Source: Candidatus Komeilibacteria bacterium RIFCSPLOWO2_02_FULL_48_11
GTDB lineage: Bacteria > Patescibacteriota > Patescibacteriia > UBA2169
Length of the DNA stretch: 14,114 nt
Reading direction: 5' to 3'
Assembly (NCBI GenBank): GCA_001818435.1
Contig: MHKO01000058.1
Location: forward strand, 22,129-36,242
The number at the start of each line of letters is the position of its first letter. The first letter of the stretch is position 1. A program made the position numbers and the translations under genes. This document shows positions 1-6,182 of this stretch, one piece after another. Below the pieces are notes generated by a model. That model saw only the letters and a program-made list of their open reading frames with translations, did no database searches and was not told the origin of the DNA.

Positions 1-62
1 CATTCATCTTCAGAAAGCTCGGAGAAGACGCTGTATTTTTTTAAATCGCCGCAAGAGAGCAT
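1..62 (-). CDS. Cyclic nucleotide-binding domain protein, N-terminal fragment
   Basis: An ATG on the minus strand at 62-60 opens a frame that runs off the left edge of the window. The 20 visible residues (LKKYSVFSELSEDE after MLSCGD) resemble the start of CRP/FNR-type cyclic nucleotide-binding domains, which typically begin with a 'lkxxplFsgLsxeel' helix. That resemblance is the only evidence. It could be a CRP-like regulator or a cNMP-binding domain attached to something else. It lies downstream of pilT on the same strand, with a palindromic repeat element in the gap. No Shine-Dalgarno sequence precedes the ATG. Confidence 0.5.
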   Translation of the reverse strand, partial: MLSCGDLKKYSVFSELSEDE

Positions 63-70
63 AGTTATTC

Positions 71-215
71 GTCATTCTGAGCCCCTCGGGCATACTCGGG
101 GTAAACTCCGCGAAGAATCCCATGGGTTATCGATGAGATCCCAGCCAGAGGCTCCCTCCAAAGGATGGTTCGGTCGGCCTCTGGCCGACTTCAACTCTGT
201 TTCGTTCAGGATGAC
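71..215. repeat. GTCATYCYGA palindromic element, copy 1
   Basis: A 145-base element bounded by GTCATTCTGA (71-80) and TCAGGATGAC (206-215), which are inverted repeats matching at 9 of 10 positions. Inside is a second inverted repeat, GCCAGAGGC (144-152) with GCCTCTGGC (177-185). The core ATCCCATGGGTTATCGATGA is shared with the copy at 6004-6101. It starts 6 bases beyond the pilT stop codon and fills the gap before the next leftward gene. It may fold in RNA and act as a 3' end or terminator, but it has no U-tract. Confidence 0.7.
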
Positions 216-220
216 GGGGA

Positions 221-1282
221 TTAAGTGTTTAGGGAGCGCGGATCGAGCATGTTGGCCACGGCTGTTTCTTTGGAAATGGCTCCTTGGCGGAACAAGCGCT
301 TTAAATCCTGGTCCATGGTATTCATGCCCACGTCAGCCGCGGTTTGAATGACGGTTTTAATCTGGGCGATTTTATTTTCGCGGATCAGGTTGGAAATTGC
401 CGGATTATTGATTAGAACCTCGCGAGCCGCGATGCGGCCCCCGCCTTGCTTGACCAGCAGCCGCTGGGAAATAATCCCGCGCAAGGACATGGAAAGCTGG
501 ACCCGAATCTGGTCCTGCTGGTAAGGCGGGAAAGCGTCAATAATCCTATCCACGGTTTGGGCCGCGTTGATGGTGTGCAAAGTAGCCAAGACCAAGTGGC
601 CAGTTTCAGCCAAAGTCATAGTAGCGGCAATGGTTTCCAGGTCGCGCATCTCGCCCACCATAATCACGTTCGGGTCCTGGCGCAGGGTGTGTTTTAAGCC
701 AGCGGCAAAAGAAAGCATGTCGCTGCCTAGCTCGCGTTGTTTGATGATGCTTTTGATTGGGGAGTAGATGAATTCAATCGGGTCTTCCAAAGTAACAATG
801 TGGCAGTTGCGCTCGGAGTTGACTAAATTGAGCATGGCGGCCAGGGGGGTGGATTTGCCGCTGCCGGTCGGACCGGTAACCAGAACCAAGCCATCAGTGA
901 GGCGCATCATCTGATAAGCCACTTGGGGCATGAGAATTTCTTCCATGGTGGGGATGCGGCTGGCCACAATGCGGGCCACCAGGCCCACATTGCCTTTTTC
1001 CCAGTGCATGTTGACGCGGAACCGCGAGAAGTTGGAAATTTCGTAAGACATGTCCAGCTCCCGTTCTTGAATGAATTTCTGCTTTTGCTGTTCCGGGAGA
1101 ATGGTAAAAATAAGCTCCTGGGCAGACTCGGAGGTGAGAACAGGCTCGTTCGGGATTTCTTTAAGTTCGCCGTCTATGCGAATAATCGGCGGTTTGCCGA
1201 CGATCAAATGCAAATCCGAGGCCTTGCTTTCAACCGCGATTTTAAAAAGTTTGTCCAGTTGGGTTTTGTTTTTGATGTCCAT
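221..1282 (-). CDS. pilT: Type IV pilus retraction ATPase PilT
   Basis: A 353-residue protein of normal PilT length. PilT is the cytoplasmic hexameric ATPase that depolymerises type IV pili and drives twitching, surface attachment and DNA uptake. Visible motifs are an N-terminal PAS-like region (about 1-110) with SDLHL, the Walker A loop GPTGSGKST (137-145), the Asp box LEDPIEF (165-171), Walker B with MVGEMRD (208-214), the His box LATLHT (232-237), and the PilT-specific AISNLIRE (295-302, usually AIRNLIRE), which separates it from PilB and PilU. Residue 146 is Pro where the family usually has Thr. The ATG is preceded by TATATT (1295-1290) with only 7 bases between, so the message may be leaderless. 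No other pilus gene is in the window. Confidence 0.95.
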   Translation of the reverse strand: MDIKNKTQLDKLFKIAVESKASDLHLIVGKPPIIRIDGELKEIPNEPVLTSESAQELIFTILPEQQKQKFIQERELDMSYEISNFSRFRVNMHWEKGNVGLVARIVASRIPTMEEILMPQVAYQMMRLTDGLVLVTGPTGSGKSTPLAAMLNLVNSERNCHIVTLEDPIEFIYSPIKSIIKQRELGSDMLSFAAGLKHTLRQDPNVIMVGEMRDLETIAATMTLAETGHLVLATLHTINAAQTVDRIIDAFPPYQQDQIRVQLSMSLRGIISQRLLVKQGGGRIAAREVLINNPAISNLIRENKIAQIKTVIQTAADVGMNTMDQDLKRLFRQGAISKETAVANMLDPRSLNT

Positions 1283-1309
1283 ACCCGCGAATATACAAAT
1301 TTTTATTTT

Positions 1310-1465
1310 GTCATCCCGATCCGCCCAAGGAGGAGAGAGGATCCCGTGTTAATCGCGATTGCCAGGGGATCCTCTCCCTCCATTTCGCTCTGTGATTTTA
1401 ATTTAGCGCCGAGGTTTGAGACAAATAACGCATTAAACCGCGTTTATTGTGTCGGTCGGGATGAC
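1310..1465. repeat. GTCATCCCGA palindromic element, copy 2
   Basis: A 156-base element with perfect 10-bp terminal inverted repeats, GTCATCCCGA (1310-1319) and TCGGGATGAC (1456-1465). Its core, AGGATCCCGTGTTAATCGCG, is nearly identical to that of the copy at 2651-2886, so the two form a subfamily. It fills most of the gap between the transpeptidase gene and pilT. No open frame in it looks like a gene. Confidence 0.75.
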
Positions 1466-1482
1466 AGGTAAAAAATTCGGGT

Positions 1483-1531
1483 CATTCGGATGCCGCCCAA
1501 AGGGCGGCCAGCCTCTGGCTGGCATTCGGAT
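1483..1531. repeat. Twin hairpins flanked by CATTCGGAT direct repeats
   Basis: Two perfect 7-bp hairpins sit side by side: GCCGCCC-AAA-GGGCGGC (1492-1508) and GCCAGCC-TCT-GGCTGGC (1507-1523), sharing two bases. They are flanked by the 9-bp direct repeat CATTCGGAT (1483-1491 and 1523-1531). The structure lies about 30 bases past the stop of the leftward transpeptidase gene, so it could act as a 3' hairpin for that transcript. The flanking direct repeats could also be target-site-like duplications or simple ATTCGG repetition. Confidence 0.55.
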
Positions 1532-1563
1532 TATTCGGGTCGCTTATATTATATCGCAAGTAT

Positions 1564-2625
1564 CTATTTTTGAACAATCACCGTCGTTCCCACTTCGGCC
1601 CAATTATACACTTCCTTGGCTGGTCCCACGCCTAATCTAATGCAGCCATGGGAAACCGGAGTGCCCAAATGGTTCTCGCCTTCTTTGTAGCCGCTAGGCC
1701 ATTCAGGCAATTCGTGGATGCCGTATTGGCCGCGGTAAAAAGCCATCCAATAAGGCATGTATAAGCCATAGGCTTTGGAATAAGCTCGAGGTATCTTATT
1801 CTGCACCGCAAACTCGCCAATCGGGGTGGGGAAGCCCCAGCGGCCAGTGGAAACCGGGTATGAGGCCAGACTAAAGCCATCTTGATAATATGAAAGCTTC
1901 TGGTCAGACAAGTCCACCAGAATAACTTTGCCCGGGCGGTCAACAATCTTGGCCTGGACCGACCAGACCAGCTCAAATTGCTGGCCCTGCCAGCTTAATT
2001 TTAGAGCAATGGTTTTAGGCGCAATTGATTTTTCTTCCGCGCTTTCAATAAGCGCGCCCTGGCCAGTCAACAAGTAGCGCGTTAACACCCCTTTTTTATT
2101 GGTGGCTACGAGCGCCAGCTCGTCGCGGCCATCGCCTTCAATGTCAACGCGTTCCAAACTGGCGATGGTTGCCACGTCTTTAGGAGCGAAAAATCCTGGG
2201 CTCAATAATTTGCCGAAAGTGTCAAAAATTTTAAGGTGCGGCCCGCCGGCTCCAAGCGGAGACGTGACAATTTCCAGTTTTTTGTCGCCATTCAAATCAG
2301 CTGCCACGGCCGCCACCCCGCCGCGGAATTTGGGGTTATAAGGAAACCAGCTTAAAATAGTTGAGCCGTCTTGGCGCAAGAGGCGCGCTTGGGGCGAAGA
2401 TCCCATGGGCGCTCCGAAAAGCAATTCACTGGTGCCGTCATCGCCCAGGTCCAGAGCCGCGATTGAGGCGATGGCGTCAAAAGGCAAAGGAAACGTGATT
2501 TGCTCGCTTGAGCCGTCTGGGGAGTTGACGGTAATGGGGAAGTTATAGGTTGGTTCGGCCGCGAGGGCGGATAGAGGAATAAAAAACAAGGAGAACAGTG
2601 TAATTTTGAAGTAATTAGGCATCAT
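1564..2625 (-). CDS. Secreted L,D-transpeptidase with N-terminal FG-GAP repeats
   Basis: A 353-residue exported protein. Residues 1-23 form a signal peptide (hydrophobic core FKITLFSLFFIPLSALAA, cleavage likely after ALAA). Residues 55-180 hold three FG-GAP/VCBS-like calcium-loop repeats: DLGDDGTSEL (59-68), DLNGDKKLEI (110-119) and DIEGDGRDEL (161-170). The C-terminal YkuD domain (about 230-353) carries the catalytic signature with His304 and SHGCIR (325-330, nucleophile Cys328), followed by a terminal VIVQK strand. YkuD enzymes make 3-3 cross-links in peptidoglycan or attach proteins to it, outside the membrane. The propeller-like repeats may bind wall glycans or proteins (inference). The start is MM, so either of two adjacent ATGs may be used. 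A TAAAAT hexamer lies 12 bases upstream. Confidence 0.9.
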   Translation of the reverse strand: MMPNYFKITLFSLFFIPLSALAAEPTYNFPITVNSPDGSSEQITFPLPFDAIASIAALDLGDDGTSELLFGAPMGSSPQARLLRQDGSTILSWFPYNPKFRGGVAAVAADLNGDKKLEIVTSPLGAGGPHLKIFDTFGKLLSPGFFAPKDVATIASLERVDIEGDGRDELALVATNKKGVLTRYLLTGQGALIESAEEKSIAPKTIALKLSWQGQQFELVWSVQAKIVDRPGKVILVDLSDQKLSYYQDGFSLASYPVSTGRWGFPTPIGEFAVQNKIPRAYSKAYGLYMPYWMAFYRGQYGIHELPEWPSGYKEGENHLGTPVSHGCIRLGVGPAKEVYNWAEVGTTVIVQK

Positions 2626-2650
2626 TGAGTAAAAGAAATTTTAAATAAAT

Positions 2651-2886
2651 GTCATCCCGAGGCGTCAAAGGATACGCCACAAGCAATGAACGCGGGAAAC
2701 ATAGCAACATTATTAACCGCGATGGATGAGGCACGCCGAGAGGATCCCGTGTTAATTGCGATTAACATGGGATCTCCTCGGCCTGCCAAACAGGTTGGAT
2801 ATTTGCAAGTCCATTGGCTATCAAAGCTCTTGGTGATTTATTAAGTTCATTTAAGGCCTCGAGATGACAGTAATGTTCGGGATGAC
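2651..2886. repeat. GTCATCCCGA palindromic element, copy 3
   Basis: The longest copy, 236 bases, with perfect terminal inverted repeats GTCATCCCGA (2651-2660) and TCGGGATGAC (2877-2886). Near its centre is a long hairpin with 22-base arms (2735-2756 and 2761-2782), three mismatches and a TGCG loop. The core matches the copy at 1310-1465. It ends 11 bases from the stop of the S11 peptidase gene and spans almost the whole gap to the transpeptidase gene. Confidence 0.75.
2735..2782. repeat. 22-bp-arm hairpin within repeat copy 3
   Basis: The left arm begins GCCGAGAGGATCCC and the right arm ends GGGATCTCCTCGGC. The arms pair at 19 of 22 positions around the loop TGCG. It is the most stable-looking structure in this gap and could form in transcripts of either strand. 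Confidence 0.65.
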
Positions 2887-2896
2887 ATAAATGATT

Positions 2897-4207
2897 TCAT
2901 TCATTTGCTAATTTATAGCCAGCACTATCAGTCAAGGCCGCGGCCAAAAGCGCGTTCATATCTGTCCACTGTTTTCCGGGCGCGGTCGCGCCCAAAGTGA
3001 TGACAATCACTTCGCGGTTATCTTTGTTTTTGGCCCGAATCATCAAACAGCGCCCGGCTTCAGTGGTGTAGCCGGTCTTTGAGCCAGTGATAGTAAAGGG
3101 GCTATCCAGTATTTTATTGCTGTTGGTTAACGCGAGCTTGATGGTTTTTTTGCCGCGAGTCAGGGTGAGTTGGTATTTTTTAATAGTCGTGGCTTGGCGG
3201 ACTAAATTGTTTTTAAGCAGATCTTGGGCAAGTTTTAGATAATCTTCGGCCGTGGAAACATTGCCAGCCGAGAGGCCGGTTGGCTCTACAAAACGCGTGT
3301 TAACCATGCCCAAGGCTTTGGCTTTTTTGTTCATTTCCGCCACAAAGGTTCGGCTGGCCAGTCCGGTGGAGCGGGCCAAGGCCTTGGCCGCGTTGTTGGC
3401 TGAAGGCGCCAAGGTAGCGAAAAACAGGTCGCGGGTGGAAATTTTATCGCCAACTTTCACGTAAATTTTGGCCGGGATGGTGTCATCCGACTTTTGCATG
3501 GCAATCTTTTTGCTCCAGCCCGGATTGTTATCCAAAAACACGGCCACGGTCATGAGTTTGGTTAAGCTGGCAATCGGGCGTTTGATGTTACTGCCCCGCT
3601 CCAGGAGTATGGCGCCGCTGCCCGCGTCAGCCACCAGAATGGAGGGAGAGTTGATGTCTTGTTTAAGATACTCGCCGCGGTCAAGCTTGTCAGCCATCAT
3701 TGCCACAAAACTCGAGGCTCTTGCTGTCTGGGCGCTAAGTTTATTTATGGTTGTGTCAATGCCACCAGTTAAATGGCGCCAGGTGCCGGTGGGTTCATCA
3801 AAAACAAAAATTTCCTTGAAACGCTCTTCATCTTGAGGGTATGAGGCGGTTAAAGCCAGGGGAGAGTCAAGACGGTTCTCGGCGGCCGGCAAAAAGGCGT
3901 AGTAATAGACTTTAGAGATTAGAACTTTGTCTACTGGTATGGCGGGCCAAGAAGAGGCTTCTTGCAAATCCACGTATAAAGAGCGGTTGATGGCGTTGGG
4001 AGCCACTGAAATTTCCAAATCATTGCCCGGGGAGCGCAGGGTATAGCCGGAGGAGAGGTCGGTTTGGGCGGAGGCAGGCCAGACAAAAAGAAATGCCAAA
4101 ATCCAAATGACAAATGACAAATGAATGTCAAATGGTTTAATGACAAAGTATTTTTTGGATTTTGTGTTTTGAATTTGATTTGGCATTTGGATTTTGAACT
4201 TTGACAT
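2897..4207 (-). CDS. Secreted S11 peptidase (D-Ala-D-Ala carboxypeptidase-like)
   Basis: A 436-residue exported serine peptidase of the penicillin-binding S11 family, which trims the terminal D-Ala from peptidoglycan stems. All three active-site motifs are present: SLTK (214-217, nucleophile Ser214, Lys217), SAN (269-271) and KTG (377-379). Residues 21-47 form the signal peptide (FVIWILAFLFVWPASA, cleavage likely after Ala47). Residues 50-185 are a family-unassigned beta-rich region before the catalytic domain, and the C-terminal PBP5-type domain is absent. The first 39 codons are made from a low-complexity repeat. The start is uncertain: a TATAAT sits 2 bases before the first ATG, so transcription may begin at or inside codon 1, leaving Met8 (4186) as an alternative. 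With the neighbouring L,D-transpeptidase it suggests a wall-remodelling cluster. Confidence 0.9.
   Translation of the reverse strand: MSKFKIQMPNQIQNTKSKKYFVIKPFDIHLSFVIWILAFLFVWPASAQTDLSSGYTLRSPGNDLEISVAPNAINRSLYVDLQEASSWPAIPVDKVLISKVYYYAFLPAAENRLDSPLALTASYPQDEERFKEIFVFDEPTGTWRHLTGGIDTTINKLSAQTARASSFVAMMADKLDRGEYLKQDINSPSILVADAGSGAILLERGSNIKRPIASLTKLMTVAVFLDNNPGWSKKIAMQKSDDTIPAKIYVKVGDKISTRDLFFATLAPSANNAAKALARSTGLASRTFVAEMNKKAKALGMVNTRFVEPTGLSAGNVSTAEDYLKLAQDLLKNNLVRQATTIKKYQLTLTRGKKTIKLALTNSNKILDSPFTITGSKTGYTTEAGRCLMIRAKNKDNREVIVITLGATAPGKQWTDMNALLAAALTDSAGYKLANE
4091..4207. repeat. CAAATGA-type low-complexity repeat overlapping a signal peptide
   Basis: This stretch holds tandem CAAATGA units (from 4104) and a 13-bp perfect inverted repeat, CAAAATCCAAATG (4097-4109) with CATTTGGATTTTG (4184-4196). 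Further degenerate copies such as TGCCAAA and GGCATTTGG are present. Repeats of this style are usually intergenic filler. Here the minus-strand reading supplies residues 1-39 of the S11 peptidase, including most of its hydrophobic signal core. Confidence 0.7.
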
Positions 4208-4264
4208 TTATTATATCACATCTTCTCGCTTTTTTGGCATTTTTATGATAATCTTGAGCTAACT
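4208..4264. promoter_or_regulatory. Divergent promoter region for S11 peptidase and argS
   Basis: This 57-base gap must drive both genes. On the minus strand an extended -10, TGATATAAT (4218-4210), lies 2 bases before the ATG at 4207. On the plus strand GATAAT (4247-4252) lies 12 bases before the argS ATG. Neither has a good -35 hexamer at the expected distance, which is common for extended -10 promoters on the minus side. Neither start has a Shine-Dalgarno sequence. Confidence 0.5.
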
Positions 4265-5959
4265 ATGCTTACTCTTGATGTGAAAGAAGCCATTAATTCG
4301 GCTTTTAAGAAAGCTTTTTCTTATCAGCCGGAAAGCCTTGAGCTGGTTAATCCCGAGCCGCAATTCGGCGATTTTGCTTTGGCCTGCCACCCGTTCGCGA
4401 AGAATTTAAAATTATCACCCCAAGAAATAGCCAGCCGATTGGCGGCCAATCTCATCAGCAAATCCATTGTCAAAACCGAAGCTGTGGCTGGTTATTTGAA
4501 TATCACTATTGAGGCCGGTCGTCTTGGCCAGGAGGTCTTGTCAGAAGTTATTGATAAAGACAAACATTTTGGCGTCGCCAAATCAAAAAAAGAGAAAATA
4601 CTTTTGGAATATTCCTCACCCAACACCAACAAGCCGCTGCATCTGGGCCATATCCGCAACAATGTTTTAGGCATGGCTTTGGCGCGTCTTTTGGAAGCGC
4701 GAGGCGCCGAGGTGGTCAAAACCCAAATTATCAATGACCGCGGCATCCACATCATGAAATCATTGGTGGCTTATCAAAAGCTTGGCAATAACGAAACTCC
4801 AGAGTCAACCGGTGAAAAAGGCGACCATTTTGTGGGCCGGTTTTACGTTTTATTCAATGAAGAGACAATGATAGATGACGCCAAAGAAGCATTGTGTAAG
4901 TGGGAAGCCGGGGATAAAGACATCAAGGCTTTATGGCAGACCATGAACTGCTGGGTTTATGACGGCTTTAAGGAAACTTATAAATCACTGGGCAGTAAAT
5001 TTGACAAAGATTATTACGAAAACGCCACTTATTTGCTGGGCAAGAAGATTATTAGCGCTGGCTTGAAAAAAGGCGTTTTTTACAAAGAAGCTGACAATTC
5101 AATCTGGGTTGACTTAACTGATATTGGCTTGGACAAAAAAGTTCTGCAAAGGAGCGACGGCACTTCGGTGTACATTACCCAAGATTTGGGTTTGGCCGTA
5201 TCTCGCCAGAAAGAGTGGAAATTCAGCCGCGCGATTTACGTTGTCGGCCATGAGCAGGAATATCATTTCAGGGTTTTATTCGCCATACTCAAGCGCCTGG
5301 GATATAAGTGGGCCGAAAAACTACACCACCTTTCTTACGGCTTGGTGTTTTTACCTGAAGGCAAGATGAAGTCGCGCGAAGGCAAGGTGGTGGACGCGGA
5401 CGATGTCATCGCGGAAGTAAAGAATTTGGCTCTCGCGGAAGTAAAAAAGCGCTTTCCGGAACTGCCGAACATTGAAGCCCATGAACGCTCCAAGGCTATT
5501 GGCTTGGGAGCTCTGAAGTTTTTTCTGCTGCGGGTAACGCCCACACAGGCGATTCATTTTAATCCAAAAGAGGCCATTGCTTTTGAGGGTTCAACCGGGC
5601 CTTATGTCCAATATGCCCATGCCCGCATTGCTAGTATTTTAAAAGAAGAAACTCCTTTGCCGCCGAAGAAAATTGATTTTTCGAAATTGGCCTCGCCAGA
5701 AGATAAAAATATTTTGCTCAAGATTTTATCTTATCCCAAAGTTGCGAGCCAAGCGGCCAATTCTTACAGCCCGAACTTAATTTGCGATTATCTGGTTAGC
5801 TTAAGCCAGGCGTTTAACACTTTTTATCACAAACACCAGGTTCTGCGCGCCCCAGACGAAGAAACCAAGCACGCGCGTTTGCTGCTCATCAAAGCCGTGC
5901 AGATTGTTTTGCGGAATGGGTTGGGTTTATTGGGCATAGATGCGCCGGAGCGCATGTAG
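4265..5959 (+). CDS. argS: Arginyl-tRNA synthetase
   Basis: A 564-residue class I synthetase of normal length that charges tRNA-Arg in the cytoplasm. Domains in order are the ArgS-specific N-terminal domain (about 4-84), the Rossmann catalytic core with SSPNTNKPLHLGHIRN (117-132, HIGH motif HLGH at 126-129), the KMSKS-equivalent KMKSREG (367-373), and the DALR anticodon-binding domain beginning near GPYVQYAHARI (445-455). It ends in the usual LLGIDAPERM. The ATG follows a -10-like GATAAT closely and has no Shine-Dalgarno sequence. It stands alone between a divergent promoter and a repeat-filled gap. Nothing about it is odd. Confidence 0.97.
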   Translation: MLTLDVKEAINSAFKKAFSYQPESLELVNPEPQFGDFALACHPFAKNLKLSPQEIASRLAANLISKSIVKTEAVAGYLNITIEAGRLGQEVLSEVIDKDKHFGVAKSKKEKILLEYSSPNTNKPLHLGHIRNNVLGMALARLLEARGAEVVKTQIINDRGIHIMKSLVAYQKLGNNETPESTGEKGDHFVGRFYVLFNEETMIDDAKEALCKWEAGDKDIKALWQTMNCWVYDGFKETYKSLGSKFDKDYYENATYLLGKKIISAGLKKGVFYKEADNSIWVDLTDIGLDKKVLQRSDGTSVYITQDLGLAVSRQKEWKFSRAIYVVGHEQEYHFRVLFAILKRLGYKWAEKLHHLSYGLVFLPEGKMKSREGKVVDADDVIAEVKNLALAEVKKRFPELPNIEAHERSKAIGLGALKFFLLRVTPTQAIHFNPKEAIAFEGSTGPYVQYAHARIASILKEETPLPPKKIDFSKLASPEDKNILLKILSYPKVASQAANSYSPNLICDYLVSLSQAFNTFYHKHQVLRAPDEETKHARLLLIKAVQIVLRNGLGLLGIDAPERM

Positions 5960-6128
5960 CATACGAAAGGCGCGCTACGAATGCGCCCATACGAACCAGA
6001 CGCGTCATCCCGAGCGTAGCGAAGCGGAGTCGAGGGATCTCGTGGGTTACTGATGAGATCCCTCCACTCCCCGCCGAGTACGGCAGGTCGGTCGGGATGA
6101 CGGGAACTTTATTCGTATCTTTCGTATG
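5960..6128. repeat. Nested inverted-repeat structure around repeat copy 4
   Basis: The outer arms CATACGAAAG (5960-5969) and CTTTCGTATG (6119-6128) are a perfect 10-bp inverted repeat. Just inside, TACGAAT (5976-5982) pairs with ATTCGTA (6111-6117). Inside those lies the GTCATCCCGA element. The outer arm starts one base after the argS stop codon. Confidence 0.6.
6004..6101. repeat. GTCATCCCGA palindromic element, copy 4
   Basis: A compact 98-base copy with perfect 10-bp ends, GTCATCCCGA (6004-6013) and TCGGGATGAC (6092-6101). An inner hairpin has 16-base arms (6026-6041 and 6055-6070, one mismatch) around a 13-base loop. The segment GTGGGTTACTGATGAGATCC matches the core of the copy at 71-215. 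Confidence 0.75.
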
Positions 6129-6136
6129 TTTTTGTA

Positions 6137-6165
6137 TTGATTTAGTATCGCTTTTTTGCTAGAGT
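6137..6165 (+). promoter_or_regulatory. Likely promoter of the large secreted protein
   Basis: TTGATT (6137-6142) and TAGAGT (6160-6165) are separated by 17 bases, and TG at 6157-6158 gives an extended -10. Transcription would begin near 6172, after the TTG at 6171. This favours the ATG at 6183 as the start codon, with an untranslated leader of about ten bases. Confidence 0.5.
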
Positions 6166-6182
6166 AGAGTTTGGCTGAATCT

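Noticed and set aside
133..351. A 72-codon plus-strand open frame across repeat copy 1 and the pilT 3' end.
   Set aside because: It is composed of the palindromic element plus antisense pilT sequence, with no start signal.
923..1471. A 182-codon plus-strand open frame opposite pilT.
   Set aside because: It lies antisense to a well-supported gene, continues into a repeat element, and its translation resembles no known family. It is a shadow of pilT codon use.
3468..3836. A 122-codon plus-strand open frame opposite the S11 peptidase.
   Set aside because: It is wholly antisense to the catalytic domain with intact SLTK and SAN motifs, and shows no recognisable domain.
4091..4135. Short tandem CAAATGA units that could suggest a CRISPR or minisatellite array.
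   Set aside because: The units are 7-8 bases, directly adjacent, without spacers of constant length, and no cas genes are nearby. They fit a low-complexity repeat.
6171..6182. A TTG start four codons upstream for the large secreted protein.
   Set aside because: The predicted -10 box ends at 6165, so the transcript would start at about 6172 and could not include this codon. The ATG at 6183 gives a normal signal peptide.
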